Positions 9,677-18,724 of a stretch of 64,000 nt of DNA are shown here, piece by piece. How positions within the stretch are numbered: the first letter of the stretch is position 1; each line of letters begins with the position of its first letter. Source of the stretch: an uncultured Sedimentitalea sp. (lineage in GTDB: Bacteria > Pseudomonadota > Alphaproteobacteria > Rhodobacterales > Rhodobacteraceae); NCBI GenBank assembly GCA_947504115.1, contig CANNGH010000001.1:1-64000 (forward strand), written 5' to 3'. The notes under the pieces are model-generated. The model was not told where the DNA came from and ran no database searches. It worked only from the letters and a program-made list of their open reading frames with translations. The position numbers were made by a program, and so were the translations under genes.

Positions 9677-9792
9677 GGTGCAACAGCGAAGGCGGGTATG
9701 CCCGTCTCGATGATCGGGGGTTCCGGGCGAATCCGGAATCACTTCGATTGAAGCAACCGGCGCGGATGCGCCGCATGACCCGAGGAGGCCAC

Positions 9793-10371
9793 ATGGCCAG
9801 AGAAGACAATCGCCGGGGCGGTCGCCGTGACCGCGACGAAACCCCGGAATTCGCAGATCGCCTTGTAGCGATCAACCGCGTCAGCAAGACCGTCAAGGGC
9901 GGTAAGCGCTTCGGCTTTGCAGCCCTTGTGGTCGTGGGCGACCAGAAGGGCCGTGTGGGCTTTGGCAAGGGCAAGGCCAAGGAGGTCCCCGAGGCCATCC
10001 GCAAGGCCACCGAAGCTGCCAAGCGCGGCATGATCCGTGTCCAGCTGCGCGAAGGCCGCACATTGCACCACGACATGGAAGGGCGTCATGGCGCCGGCAA
10101 GATCGTGATGCGCACCGCACCGGAAGGGACCGGGATCATCGCCGGCGGTCCGATGCGGGCGGTTTTCGAGATGCTGGGCCTCAAGGACGTGGTCAGCAAA
10201 TCGACCGGGACGCAGAACCCCTACAACATGATCCGCGCCACCATGGACGGGCTGATGAAAGAGCAGTCGCCCCGTTCCGTTGCGCAGCGTCGCGGCAAGA
10301 AGGTGTCCGATATCCTGCCCAAGCGCGAGGAATCGCATCACGCATCCGACCAGGTCGCCGAGGAGGCTTGA
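9793..10371 (+). CDS. rpsE: 30S ribosomal protein S5
   Basis: 192 residues starting [18 protein letters not shown], with GAGGAGG 6 bases upstream. A second ATG six codons earlier is possible but lies over the ribosome-binding site. Hallmarks are [20 protein letters not shown] and [14 protein letters not shown]5 takes part in decoding accuracy and mRNA unwinding. The acidic, His-containing C-terminus ([14 protein letters not shown]) is slightly longer than in E. coli. Confidence 0.97.
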   Translation: MAREDNRRGGRRDRDETPEFADRLVAINRVSKTVKGGKRFGFAALVVVGDQKGRVGFGKGKAKEVPEAIRKATEAAKRGMIRVQLREGRTLHHDMEGRHGAGKIVMRTAPEGTGIIAGGPMRAVFEMLGLKDVVSKSTGTQNPYNMIRATMDGLMKEQSPRSVAQRRGKKVSDILPKREESHHASDQVAEEA

Positions 10372-10376
10372 ACCAC

Positions 10377-10565
10377 ATGGCAAAGACAATCGTCGTCAAG
10401 CAGATCGGTTCTCCGATCCGCCGCCCCTCCAAGCAGCGCCAGACGCTGATCGGGCTGGGCCTGAACAAGATGCACAAGACCCGCGAACTGGAAGATACGC
10501 CCTCGGTGCGCGGCATGGTCGCCAAGATCTCGCATCTGGTCGAGATCGTGGAAGAAAAGAGCTGA
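10377..10565 (+). CDS. rpmD: 50S ribosomal protein L30
   Basis: 62 residues starting [17 protein letters not shown], with GAGGAGG at 10360-10366. A TTG three codons upstream is less likely. [21 protein letters not shown] is the family core. It is the last gene before a repeat, terminator and new promoter. Confidence 0.97.
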   Translation: MAKTIVVKQIGSPIRRPSKQRQTLIGLGLNKMHKTRELEDTPSVRGMVAKISHLVEIVEEKS

Positions 10566-10566
10566 G

Positions 10567-10592
10567 GTAGGGCGGGGTTAACCCCGCCCTAC
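10567..10592 (+). repeat. Fully palindromic variant of the short repeat
   Basis: GTAGGGCGGGGTT pairs perfectly with AACCCCGCCCTAC, giving a 26-base palindrome that combines both orientations of the 22-bp element. It begins directly after the rpmD stop. Confidence 0.75.
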
Positions 10593-10629
10593 GCCAGTTG
10601 GTCGGGCAGTGCCCTGAATCCGGCTTGAG

Positions 10630-10655
10630 ACGCCCCCTTAATCGCGGGGGCGTTT
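10630..10655 (+). terminator. Rho-independent terminator after rpmD
   Basis: ACGCCCCC and GGGGGCGT form an 8-bp stem around TTAATCGC and are followed by TTTG. It separates rpmD from rplO. Confidence 0.65.
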
Positions 10656-10659
10656 GTCG

Positions 10660-10688
10660 TTGCCTTCCGGGCCGAGGGGGTCTATAGG
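10660..10688 (+). promoter_or_regulatory. Predicted sigma-70 promoter for rplO-secY
   Basis: TTGCCT at 10660-10665, a 17-base spacer and TATAGG at 10683-10688. It lies directly behind the rpmD terminator and about 95 bases upstream of rplO. It resembles the candidate promoter ahead of rpmC in both boxes and spacing. Confidence 0.5.
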
Positions 10689-10783
10689 CCCCGGGTGACC
10701 CTCAACAGGCACGACTCACAGTAAAACGCCGTGTTCGGCCGCTCCCGTCGCTGGGGGCCGCATCCGGCAAAGGAGAAGCGACA

Positions 10784-11257
10784 ATGAGACTCAACGAACT
10801 TTCGGACAATCCGGGCGCCGCCAAAAAAGCCAAGCGCGTTGGCCGTGGTGCCGGCTCGGGTATGGGCAAGACCGGCGGACGTGGCATCAAGGGCCAGAAA
10901 TCCCGTTCGGGTGTGGCGATCAAGGGGTTCGAGGGCGGCCAGATGCCGATCTACCAGCGCCTGCCCAAGCGTGGATTCAACAAGCCCAACCGCAAGGCAT
11001 TCGCGGTGATCAATCTTGGCCTGATCCAGAAATTCGTCGATGCCGGCAAGCTGGATGCCGGGTCCGCAATCACCGAAGACGCGCTGGTTGCCAGCGGCGC
11101 AGTGCGGCGCAAGCTGGACGGCGTGCGGGTGCTGGCCAAGGGCGATTTCAACGCCAAGCTGACGCTGGAAGTCACCGGTGCCTCGAAATCCGCCATCGCG
11201 GCGGTCGAGAAGGCGGGCGGCGCGCTGACGGTCACAAATCAGGCCGCGGCAGAATAA
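10784..11257 (+). CDS. rplO: 50S ribosomal protein L15
   Basis: 157 residues. [20 protein letters not shown] and the Gly-rich [19 protein letters not shown] are diagnostic, as is [18 protein letters not shown]15 is a late 50S assembly protein. AAAGGAGAAG precedes the ATG. It is separated from rpmD by a terminator and a new promoter, unlike the compact spc operon of E. coli. Confidence 0.97.
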   Translation: MRLNELSDNPGAAKKAKRVGRGAGSGMGKTGGRGIKGQKSRSGVAIKGFEGGQMPIYQRLPKRGFNKPNRKAFAVINLGLIQKFVDAGKLDAGSAITEDALVASGAVRRKLDGVRVLAKGDFNAKLTLEVTGASKSAIAAVEKAGGALTVTNQAAAE

Positions 11258-11308
11258 CGGGTTGTGAGCGGCGCCTCTGCCGCTTACATACGCCCTAGTT
11301 TTCCCATG

Positions 11309-11347
11309 ACGCCGCCCGAGCCGGAAAACGGTTCCGGGCGGCGTTTT
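11309..11347 (+). terminator. Terminator-like hairpin between rplO and secY
   Basis: ACGCCGCCCG (11309-11318) pairs with CGGGCGGCGT (11335-11344) and is followed by TTTTC. It lies about 20 bases upstream of the secY ATG, so it may act as an attenuator that lowers secY expression relative to ribosomal proteins. A weak TTGTGA/TACATA pair with 17-base spacing lies just before it at 11262-11290. Confidence 0.6.
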
Positions 11348-11365
11348 CATAGAAGAGACCGCTTC

Positions 11366-12730
11366 ATGGTATCAGCAGCAGAACAAATGGCGGCGAACAC
11401 CAGCTGGTCGGCCCTTGGCAAGGCGACCGACCTGCGCAATCGCATCCTGTTCACCCTGGGCCTGTTGGTCGTCTATCGTCTGGGCACGTTCATCCCGGTG
11501 CCCGGCATCGATGGCACCGCCCTGCGCGAGTTCATGGAAGGGGCCGGGCAAGGCATCGGCGGCATGGTGTCGATGTTCACCGGCGGTGCCTTGGGGCGGA
11601 TGGGCGTGTTCGCGCTGGGGATCATGCCCTATATCTCGGCCTCGATCATCGTGCAGTTGCTGACGTCGATGGTTCCCGCGCTCGAACAACTCAAGAAAGA
11701 GGGCGAGCAGGGGCGCAAGAAGATCAACCAGTACACGCGCTATGGCACGGTCGCGCTGGCCACGGTGCAGGCCTATGGTCTGGCCGTCAGCCTCGAAGCG
11801 GGCGATCTCGCGACCGATCCGGGCATGTATTTCCGCATGGCCTGCATGATCACGCTGGTCGGGGGCACCATGTTCCTGATGTGGCTGGGCGAGCAGATCA
11901 CCCAGCGCGGCATCGGCAACGGCATCTCGCTGATCATTTTCGTGGGCATCATCGCCGAGGTTCCCGCCGCACTGGCGCAGTTCTTCGCGAGCGGACGCAG
12001 CGGCGCGATCAGCCCGGCGGTGATCGTCGGCGTGATCCTGATGGTGATCGTGGTGATCCTGTTCGTCGTGTTCATGGAGCGCGCGCTGCGCAAGATCCAC
12101 ATCCAGTATCCGCGCCGCCAAGTGGGAATGAAGATGTATGACGGCGGCAGTTCGCACCTGCCGGTCAAGGTGAATCCGGCAGGCGTGATCCCGGCAATCT
12201 TCGCCTCGTCGCTGCTGCTGCTTCCGGTGACGATCTCGACCTTCTCGACAGGCGCAGCGACCGGTCCGGTGATGTCGTGGCTGCTGGCCTATTTCGGCCC
12301 CGGCCAGCCGCTCTATCTGCTGTTCTTCATGGTCATGATCGTGTTCTTCACCTATTTTTACACCTTCAACGTGTCGTTCAAGCCCGATGACGTGGCCGAC
12401 AACCTGAAAAAGCAGAACGGTTTCGTGCCCGGCATCCGCCCCGGCAAGAAGACGTCGGAATATCTGGAATACGTGGTGAACCGCGTGCTGGTTCTGGGGT
12501 CGGCCTATCTGGTGGCGGTGATGCTGCTGCCCGAGATCCTGCGCGGCCAGTTCGCCATCCCGTTCTATTTCGGCGGCACCTCGGTCCTGATCGTCGTGTC
12601 GGTGACGATGGATACGATCCAGCAGGCCCAAAGCCACCTTCTGGCCCATCAATACGAAGGCCTGATTGAGAAGTCGCAATTGCGCGGCAAGACCAAAAAA
12701 CGTCCGCGGCGCAACCCGGTGCGCCGGTGA
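11366..12730 (+). CDS. secY: Protein translocase subunit SecY
   Basis: 454 residues. The start MVSAAEQMAANTSWSALGKA follows AGAAGAGACC; an earlier in-frame start would run through the terminator hairpin. Ten hydrophobic segments are visible, with FIPVPGIDGTAL after the first and GIGNGISLIIF in the middle. The basic C-terminal tail ends KTKKRPRRNPVRR. SecY is the channel of the Sec machinery. In related Rhodobacteraceae adk normally follows; here only a 265-base gap without a gene follows. Confidence 0.97.
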   Translation: MVSAAEQMAANTSWSALGKATDLRNRILFTLGLLVVYRLGTFIPVPGIDGTALREFMEGAGQGIGGMVSMFTGGALGRMGVFALGIMPYISASIIVQLLTSMVPALEQLKKEGEQGRKKINQYTRYGTVALATVQAYGLAVSLEAGDLATDPGMYFRMACMITLVGGTMFLMWLGEQITQRGIGNGISLIIFVGIIAEVPAALAQFFASGRSGAISPAVIVGVILMVIVVILFVVFMERALRKIHIQYPRRQVGMKMYDGGSSHLPVKVNPAGVIPAIFASSLLLLPVTISTFSTGAATGPVMSWLLAYFGPGQPLYLLFFMVMIVFFTYFYTFNVSFKPDDVADNLKKQNGFVPGIRPGKKTSEYLEYVVNRVLVLGSAYLVAVMLLPEILRGQFAIPFYFGGTSVLIVVSVTMDTIQQAQSHLLAHQYEGLIEKSQLRGKTKKRPRRNPVRR

Positions 12731-12810
12731 GCATCGTCCTGCCGGGGTCGCGGCACCGGGGCCGCGATCGCCGCTGTCCGGGATGACTGACCCGGTCGGC
12801 GGGGCAGGGG

Positions 12811-12839
12811 TTGACGCCTGCGGGAATTGCACATAGCTA
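12811..12839 (+). promoter_or_regulatory. Possible promoter for rpsM-rpsK-rpoA
   Basis: TTGACG at 12811-12816 is followed after 17 bases by TAGCTA. The -35 box is good and the -10 box poor. It lies in the secY-rpsM gap, about 160 bases before the rpsM start. Confidence 0.35.
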
Positions 12840-12995
12840 GCCCTATCTCGACAGAGAATCACTGTGCGTCGCGCATTCCATAGCGGCGTGGGATCACCTC
12901 ATGAAATGCTGGGTCCGAAGGCGACACTGCCAAGGGCCGGCGTTGTGAAAAAAGGGTCTGGAATTACGGATCCGCAACGAAAAGGAAAGTGACAC

Positions 12996-13364
12996 GTGGC
13001 ACGTATTGCCGGCGTAAATATCCCGACTGCCAAGCGGGTTCCAATCGCCCTCACCTATATCACCGGAATCGGAAACGGGGCCGCCAAGGCCATTTGCGAG
13101 GCTGTCGGAATCGATCCGTCGCGCCGCGTCAATGAGTTGAGCGATGGCGAGGTCCTGCAAATCCGCGAACATATCGACGCCAATTATACTGTCGAAGGCG
13201 ACCTGCGCCGCGAAAACCAGATGAACATCAAGCGCCTGATGGATCTGGGCTGCTATCGCGGTCTGCGTCACCGTCGCAATCTGCCTGTCCGTGGCCAGCG
13301 CACCCATACCAACGCACGCACCCGCAAAGGCCCTGCAAAGGCCATTGCCGGCAAGAAGAAATAA
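12996..13364 (+). CDS. rpsM: 30S ribosomal protein S13
   Basis: 122 residues from a GTG start, preceded by AAAGGAAAG; translation gives the standard [44 protein letters not shown] is split between the conserved central and C-terminal motifs. S13 bridges the 30S head to the 50S subunit. It is followed by rpsK after 13 bases. Confidence 0.97.
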   Translation: MARIAGVNIPTAKRVPIALTYITGIGNGAAKAICEAVGIDPSRRVNELSDGEVLQIREHIDANYTVEGDLRRENQMNIKRLMDLGCYRGLRHRRNLPVRGQRTHTNARTRKGPAKAIAGKKK

Positions 13365-13377
13365 GGGGGTCTGACAG

Positions 13378-13767
13378 ATGGCACGTGACAAGACACGCAC
13401 CAAGCGCAAGGAACGCAAGAACATCGCCGCCGGTGTGGCGCATGTGAACTCGTCCTTCAACAACACCAAGATCCTGATTTCCGACGTTCAGGGCAACGCG
13501 ATTTCCTGGTCCTCGGCGGGCACCATGGGCTTCAAGGGGTCGCGCAAATCGACCCCCTATGCCGCGCAGATGGCCGCCGAAGATGCCGGCCGCAAGGCGC
13601 AGGATCACGGCGTCAAGACCATCGAGGTCGAGGTGCAGGGCCCCGGTTCGGGCCGCGAAAGCGCGCTGCGCGCGTTGGCGGCTGTCGGGTTCAACATCAC
13701 CTCGATCCGCGACGTGACCCCGATTGCCCATAACGGATGCCGGCCGCCCAAGCGCCGCCGCGTCTGA
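13378..13767 (+). CDS. rpsK: 30S ribosomal protein S11
   Basis: 129 residues. [20 protein letters not shown] and the ending [16 protein letters not shown] are diagnostic. S11 forms part of the mRNA-binding platform. It lies between rpsM and rpoA in the conserved alpha order. Confidence 0.98.
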   Translation: MARDKTRTKRKERKNIAAGVAHVNSSFNNTKILISDVQGNAISWSSAGTMGFKGSRKSTPYAAQMAAEDAGRKAQDHGVKTIEVEVQGPGSGRESALRALAAVGFNITSIRDVTPIAHNGCRPPKRRRV

Positions 13768-13883
13768 GTCCGGATTCTTTGGCCGGGGCTGCGCCTGTGC
13801 GCACGGCCCCGGTTCCGTCATTTTGAAACCTCGGGAGTCTGCATCTTTCCGGACATGGGATGCGGGCAGGTATGGAGGGATAC

Positions 13884-14900
13884 ATGATCCACAAGAATTG
13901 GGCTGAACTGATCAAGCCGACCCAGCTTGACGTCAAGCCGGGCAATGATCCGGCGCGTCAGGCAACGGTCGTTGCCGAACCGCTCGAACGCGGCTTTGGC
14001 CTCACGCTGGGCAACGCGCTGCGCCGCATCCTGATGAGCAGCCTTCAGGGCGGCGCCATCACCGCCGTCCAGATCGACAACGTGCTGCACGAGTTTTCCA
14101 GCGTGGCCGGCGTGCGCGAGGATGTCACCGACATCATCCTGAACCTCAAGGGCGTCGCACTGCGCATGGAGGTCGAAGGCCCCAAGCGTCTGTCGATCAA
14201 TGCCAAGGGTCCCGCCGTCGTGACGGCCGCCGATATCAGCGAAAGCAACGGGATCGATATCCTGAACCGCGAACATGTGATCTGTCACCTGGACGACGGC
14301 GCCGAACTGTTCATGGAACTGACGGTCAACACCGGCAAGGGCTATGTGTCGGCAGAGAACAACAAGCCCGAGGACGCGCCCATCGGCCTGATCCCGATCG
14401 ACGCGATCTATTCGCCGGTCAAGCGTGTGAGCTATGACGTGCAGCCCACCCGCGAAGGGCAGGTTCTGGACTACGACAAGCTGACCATGAAGATCGATAC
14501 CGACGGGTCGATCACGCCCGACGACGCCGTGGCCTTCGCCGCGCGCATCCTTCAGGACCAGCTCAGCATCTTCGTCAACTTTGATGAGCCCGAAAGCGCC
14601 TCGCGTCAGGACGATGATGACGGTCTGGAATTCAACCCGCTTCTGCTCAAGAAAGTCGACGAGCTGGAACTGTCGGTGCGGTCTGCCAACTGTCTCAAGA
14701 ATGACAACATCGTCTATATCGGCGATCTGATCCAGAAAACCGAAGCGGAAATGCTGCGCACGCCGAACTTCGGTCGCAAATCCCTGAACGAGATCAAGGA
14801 AGTGCTCTCGGGGATGGGGCTGCATCTGGGCATGGACGTCGAGGACTGGCCGCCGGAGAACATCGAGGATCTGGCCAAGAAGTTCGAAGACGCATTTTGA
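13884..14900 (+). CDS. rpoA: RNA polymerase alpha subunit
   Basis: 338 residues starting [20 protein letters not shown], the standard alphaproteobacterial N-terminus, with GGAGG upstream. The N-terminal dimerisation domain includes [18 protein letters not shown] linker leads to the C-terminal domain (from about residue 255), with [16 protein letters not shown] and [14 protein letters not shown] for DNA and activator contacts. No truncation is seen. Confidence 0.98.
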   Translation: MIHKNWAELIKPTQLDVKPGNDPARQATVVAEPLERGFGLTLGNALRRILMSSLQGGAITAVQIDNVLHEFSSVAGVREDVTDIILNLKGVALRMEVEGPKRLSINAKGPAVVTAADISESNGIDILNREHVICHLDDGAELFMELTVNTGKGYVSAENNKPEDAPIGLIPIDAIYSPVKRVSYDVQPTREGQVLDYDKLTMKIDTDGSITPDDAVAFAARILQDQLSIFVNFDEPESASRQDDDDGLEFNPLLLKKVDELELSVRSANCLKNDNIVYIGDLIQKTEAEMLRTPNFGRKSLNEIKEVLSGMGLHLGMDVEDWPPENIEDLAKKFEDAF

Positions 14901-14906
14901 GGGTAC

Positions 14907-14928
14907 GGCGGGGTGAACCCCGCCCTAC
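14907..14928 (+). repeat. Short palindromic repeat, copy 3
   Basis: An exact copy of the 22-bp element, starting 6 bases after the rpoA stop. It faces an inverted copy 9 bases downstream. Confidence 0.8.
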
Positions 14929-14937
14929 GAAATACGG

Positions 14938-14959
14938 GTATGGCGGGGTTCACCCCGCC
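14938..14959 (-). repeat. Short palindromic repeat, inverted copy
   Basis: GTATGGCGGGGTTCACCCC and two further bases match the reverse complement of the 22-bp element with one difference. With the copy at 14907 it forms a tail-to-tail pair, the same arrangement as at 63489-63541. Confidence 0.7.
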
Positions 14960-15050
14960 GCCCGGATAAATGGGCAATCCCGCCCCAAGGAGAGCGGCTG
15001 ACACGCATCGGCCGCCGGACAAAGCATAAACCTGTAGAAGGAAGCTGAAA

Positions 15051-15473
15051 ATGCGTCACGCAAGAGGACACCGCCGCCTGAACCGCACACATGAGCACCG
15101 CAAGGCTCTGTTTGCCAACATGGCCGGCTCGCTCATCGAACATGAGCAGATCAAGACCACCTTGCCCAAGGCCAAGGAACTGCGCCCGATCATCGAAAAG
15201 ATGATCACGCTGGCAAAACGCGGCGACATCCACGCCCGACGTCAGGCAGCATCGCGCCTGAAGCAGGACAAGGACGTTGCCAAGCTGTTCGACGTTCTGG
15301 GCCCGCGCTACAAGGACCGTCAGGGCGGCTATGTGCGCGTGCTCAAGGCGGGTTTCCGCTATGGCGACATGGCGCCGATGGCGATCATCGAATTCGTCGA
15401 CCGCGACCGTGACGCCAAGGGCGCCGCCGACAAGGCCCGCGTGGCCGCCGAAGAGGAAGCCGCGGACGCCTGA
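15051..15473 (+). CDS. rplQ: 50S ribosomal protein L17
   Basis: 140 residues, opening [20 protein letters not shown], with the conserved [20 protein letters not shown]. It ends in an Ala/Glu-rich tail. It is separated from rpoA by the repeat pair but has GAAGGAAGC as a good ribosome-binding site. It is the last gene of the ribosomal block. Confidence 0.97.
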   Translation: MRHARGHRRLNRTHEHRKALFANMAGSLIEHEQIKTTLPKAKELRPIIEKMITLAKRGDIHARRQAASRLKQDKDVAKLFDVLGPRYKDRQGGYVRVLKAGFRYGDMAPMAIIEFVDRDRDAKGAADKARVAAEEEAADA

Positions 15474-15501
15474 TCGCGCGGAACCTGGTGTTTGCCTTTC
15501 T

Positions 15502-15527
15502 CCCCGCCCTCGATGGGCGGGGTTTTC
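15502..15527 (+). terminator. Rho-independent terminator after rplQ
   Basis: CCCCGCCC (15502-15509) pairs with GGGCGGGG (15515-15522) around TCGAT, followed by TTTTC. It closes the ribosomal block. Confidence 0.8.
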
Positions 15528-15592
15528 GTTTGCGGGGCAGCGATGGTGCGGGTGCTTGCATTTTGACAACGCGCCTCGCATATCAAGGGACC

Positions 15593-16984
15593 ATGACGAA
15601 CCTGATCCGCCTCATCGCCGCGCTGCTTGCGTTTTCGCTGGCCGTGACGGTGCACGCCGAAACGCGCGTGCCGCAGAGCCGTGCCGAAATCGCAACCGGC
15701 TTTGCGCCACTGGTAAAGCAGGCCGCGCCGGCGGTGGTCAATATCTACGCCCGCCGAGTGGTGGAGACGCGGCGGAATCCGTTCATGGATGACCCCTTCT
15801 TCGGCGATTTCTTTCGCGGGTTCGGCGACCCCCGCCCGCGCGTGCAGAATTCACTGGGCTCCGGCGTGATCCTGTCGGGCGATGGCATCGTTGTGTCCAA
15901 TTTCCACGTCGTCGGCATGGCCACCGATATCCGCGTGGTGCTGTCGGACCGGCGCGAATACAGCGCCCGCGTGGTCCTGGGGGATGAGGAAAGCGATCTG
16001 GCGATCCTGCAACTGGACGACGCGAGCGACCTGCCGCATCTGGGTTTGCGCGATTCCGACCGGGTCGAGGTGGGCGAACTGGTGCTGGCCATCGGCAACC
16101 CGTTCGGCGTGGGCCAGACCGTCAGCAGCGGCATCATCTCGGGGCTGGCACGGTCGGGGGCGCTGACCGGGCAGGCGCGGGGGTATTTCCTGCAGACGGA
16201 CGCGCCGATCAATCCGGGCAATTCCGGCGGTGCGCTGGTTGACGTGAACGGCGATCTGATCGGCATCAACACGTCCATCCTCAGCCGTTCGGGTGGTTCG
16301 AACGGGATCGGCTTCGCGATACCGTCCAATCTGGTGGCGCAATTCGTACAGCAGGCGCGCGACGGAAACGACCGGTTCGAGCGCCCCTGGGCGGGCATGT
16401 CGGGCCAGCCGGTCGATGCCGATATGGCCGGGTCTCTGGGCCTTTCGATACCAGAAGGTATCGTGATCGCCGACCTGCACGCCGAAAGCCCGTTCGCGCA
16501 GGCCGGGCTGGAGGTCGGCGATGTGATCACCCATGTGGACGGGCTTGCGGTCAATTCGTCGTCGGAAATGCTGTTCCGGATGTCGGTCGCGGGGGTAGGG
16601 GCCACGGCGCAGGTCACCCGCATGCACGGCGAGGAGCGTCAGGATATCGACGTCGCCATGATTGCAGCCCCGGATACGCCCTCCGCGGACGAGCGCAGTC
16701 TGGGGCGGGACAGTGTTCTGCCGGGGCTGACCGTCGCGCGGGCCAATCCGGCGATGATCGCGCGGCTGGGTCTTCCGCTGTCCACCGATGGCGTGGTGGT
16801 CACGGCCCCCGGTCCGTTCGGCGCGCGCGCGGGGTTGCGAAAGGGCGATGCCATCGACCGGATCAATCGCGCGCGCGTCGCGACGACCGCCGATGTCGTG
16901 GATGCCCTGCGGGATCCCGGCCGCTGGGTCACCATCGAGCTGTCGCGCCGCGGCCAGCCGGTTCAGTTGCGGTTTCGTCTGTGA
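15593..16984 (+). CDS. HtrA/DegP-family periplasmic serine protease
   Basis: 463 residues starting MTNLIRLIAALLAFSLAVTVHA, a signal peptide. The trypsin-like domain holds the triad His105 (SNFHVVG), Asp135 (SDLAIL) and Ser211 (GNSGGA). Two PDZ-type regions follow, about residues 285-370 and 385-463. The family degrades or refolds misfolded envelope proteins. The stop overlaps the rarA start by one base (TGATG). Which member (DegP, DegQ or MucD-like) cannot be settled here. The length fits a two-PDZ enzyme. Confidence 0.92.
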   Translation: MTNLIRLIAALLAFSLAVTVHAETRVPQSRAEIATGFAPLVKQAAPAVVNIYARRVVETRRNPFMDDPFFGDFFRGFGDPRPRVQNSLGSGVILSGDGIVVSNFHVVGMATDIRVVLSDRREYSARVVLGDEESDLAILQLDDASDLPHLGLRDSDRVEVGELVLAIGNPFGVGQTVSSGIISGLARSGALTGQARGYFLQTDAPINPGNSGGALVDVNGDLIGINTSILSRSGGSNGIGFAIPSNLVAQFVQQARDGNDRFERPWAGMSGQPVDADMAGSLGLSIPEGIVIADLHAESPFAQAGLEVGDVITHVDGLAVNSSSEMLFRMSVAGVGATAQVTRMHGEERQDIDVAMIAAPDTPSADERSLGRDSVLPGLTVARANPAMIARLGLPLSTDGVVVTAPGPFGARAGLRKGDAIDRINRARVATTADVVDALRDPGRWVTIELSRRGQPVQLRFRL

Positions 16985-18294
16985 TGGCGGATCTGTTCGA
17001 CAGCGACCCCAAGGCCGCGCCGCCCGCAAAGACCCGTCCCCTCGCCGACCGCCTGCGCCCGACGCGGCTGGACAGGGTGATCGGGCAGCAACACGTTCTC
17101 GGACCCGACGCGCCGCTGGGCGCGATGCTGGCCGCGGGCAGTCTGGGCAGTCTGGTTTTCTGGGGGCCGCCGGGTGTGGGCAAGACCACCATCGCGCGGC
17201 TTCTGGCGGATGAAAGCGATCTGCATTTCGTGCAGATCAGCGCGATCTTTTCCGGCGTGGCCGATCTGAAAAAGGTGTTCGACGCCGCCCGCATCCGCGC
17301 GCAGAACGGGCAGGGCACGCTGCTGTTCGTCGACGAGATCCACCGCTTCAACAAGGCGCAGCAGGACGGGTTCCTGCCCTATATGGAGGACGGCACGATC
17401 TTGCTGGTCGGCGCGACCACCGAGAACCCGTCCTTCGAGTTGAACGCGGCGCTGCTCAGCCGGGCGCAGGTTCTGGTGCTGGAGCGGCTGTCGCTGGCCG
17501 ATCTGGAACTGATGACGCAACGCGCCGAACAGGAACTGGACCGCGCCCTGCCGCTGACCGCCCCGGCGCGCGAGGCGTTGCAGGAGATGGCAGATGGCGA
17601 CGGGCGGGCACTGTTGAACCTGATCGAACAGGTCATGGCTTGGAAGGTGGACGCGCCGCTTGACGCGCAGGCTCTGGCCAAACGGCTGATGCGGCGGGCG
17701 GCGAAATACGACAAATCCGGGGACGAGCATTTCAACCTGATTTCGGCGCTGCACAAATCGGTGCGCGGATCGGACCCGGATGCCGCGCTTTACTGGCTGG
17801 CGCGGATGCTGGCGGGGGGCGAGGATCCGCGCTATCTCGCGCGCCGCATCACCCGCATGGCGGTCGAGGATATCGGCCTTGCCGACCCGCAGGCGCAGAC
17901 GATCTGCCTGCACGCCTGGGAACTTTATGAACGTCTGGGCAGCCCGGAGGGCGAACTGGCACTGGCGCAGGCGGTCAGCTATCTGGCGCTCGCCCCGAAA
18001 TCGAACGCCGGGTATGCCGCTTACAAGGCGGCGATGCGGTTGGCCAAGAAGACCGGCAGCGCGCCCCCGCCCAAGCATATCCTGAACGCGCCCACCGGAC
18101 TGATGAAGGAACAGGGCTATGGCAAGGATTATGCCTATGATCACGATGCCGAAGACGGATTTTCCGGGCAGAACTATTTCCCCGACGGGGTGAAGCGCCC
18201 GGTGCTGTATTCGCCGGTCGAACGCGGCTTCGAGCGGGAGTTGAAAAAGCGGCTGGATTACTTCGCCAAGCTGCGGATGCAGCGGCAGTCGTGA
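16984..18294 (+). CDS. rarA: Replication-associated recombination protein A (RarA/MgsA), AAA+ ATPase
   Basis: 436 residues. The Walker A motif is GPPGVGKTTIARLL (about residues 60-73) and Walker B is LFVDEIHRFNKAQQD, the RarA/WHIP signature. The C-terminal part, with NAPTGLMKEQGYGKDYAYDHD and the basic KKRLDYFAKLR ending, is the tetramerisation domain. RarA acts at stalled forks with SSB. It is coupled to the protease gene by the TGATG overlap, although the two functions are not obviously related. Confidence 0.94.
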   Translation: MADLFDSDPKAAPPAKTRPLADRLRPTRLDRVIGQQHVLGPDAPLGAMLAAGSLGSLVFWGPPGVGKTTIARLLADESDLHFVQISAIFSGVADLKKVFDAARIRAQNGQGTLLFVDEIHRFNKAQQDGFLPYMEDGTILLVGATTENPSFELNAALLSRAQVLVLERLSLADLELMTQRAEQELDRALPLTAPAREALQEMADGDGRALLNLIEQVMAWKVDAPLDAQALAKRLMRRAAKYDKSGDEHFNLISALHKSVRGSDPDAALYWLARMLAGGEDPRYLARRITRMAVEDIGLADPQAQTICLHAWELYERLGSPEGELALAQAVSYLALAPKSNAGYAAYKAAMRLAKKTGSAPPPKHILNAPTGLMKEQGYGKDYAYDHDAEDGFSGQNYFPDGVKRPVLYSPVERGFERELKKRLDYFAKLRMQRQS

Positions 18295-18343
18295 CGGGTC
18301 GCGTCGCCTTGACTCTGCGCACATTGCGCGCGACATCCCGAGC

Positions 18344-18724
18344 ATGATTTCGACGACACTCCTCGTGGCTTTTGGCGGCGCGCTTGGCGCGGTTCTGCGC
18401 TATTTGAGCGGCATCGGCGTGGTGCGTCTGCTGGGCCATCACGATTTCCCGCTGGCGATCCTGACGGTGAATATCGTCGGCTCGTTCCTGATGGGGGCGT
18501 TCGTCGTGGCTGCGGCGCAGCGTGGGCTGACCCATTTCAGCCCCTTCGTGATGACCGGTCTCTTGGGCGGGTTCACCACGTTTTCGGCGTTTTCGCTGGA
18601 AACCGTCACCTTGATCGAACGCGGGGCGGCGGTGCAGGCGGCGCTTTATGTCGCGCTGTCGGTCGGGTTGTCGGTGGGCGCGCTGGCGCTGGGGCTGATC
18701 GTGGCACGGGGGGCTTTGGCATGA
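18344..18724 (+). CDS. crcB: Fluoride exporter CrcB/Fluc
   Basis: 126 residues with four hydrophobic segments. The family motifs are GGALGAVLRY near the start, NIVGSFLMG, and GGFTTFSAFSLE, whose Phe and Thr/Ser residues line the fluoride path. Fluc channels work as antiparallel dimers in the inner membrane. No fluoride riboswitch is evident in the 50 bases upstream. It overlaps the next gene by 4 bases (ATGA). Confidence 0.95.
   Translation: MISTTLLVAFGGALGAVLRYLSGIGVVRLLGHHDFPLAILTVNIVGSFLMGAFVVAAAQRGLTHFSPFVMTGLLGGFTTFSAFSLETVTLIERGAAVQAALYVALSVGLSVGALALGLIVARGALA

Noticed and set aside
11372-12862. 496-residue reverse-strand reading frame opposite secY
   Set aside because: It is the complement of secY, His- and Arg-rich, without any family features.
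15563-15592. TTGACA as a promoter of the HtrA-like gene
   Set aside because: A -10 box at proper distance would fall at the start codon; only poor matches at 10-12 bases spacing occur.
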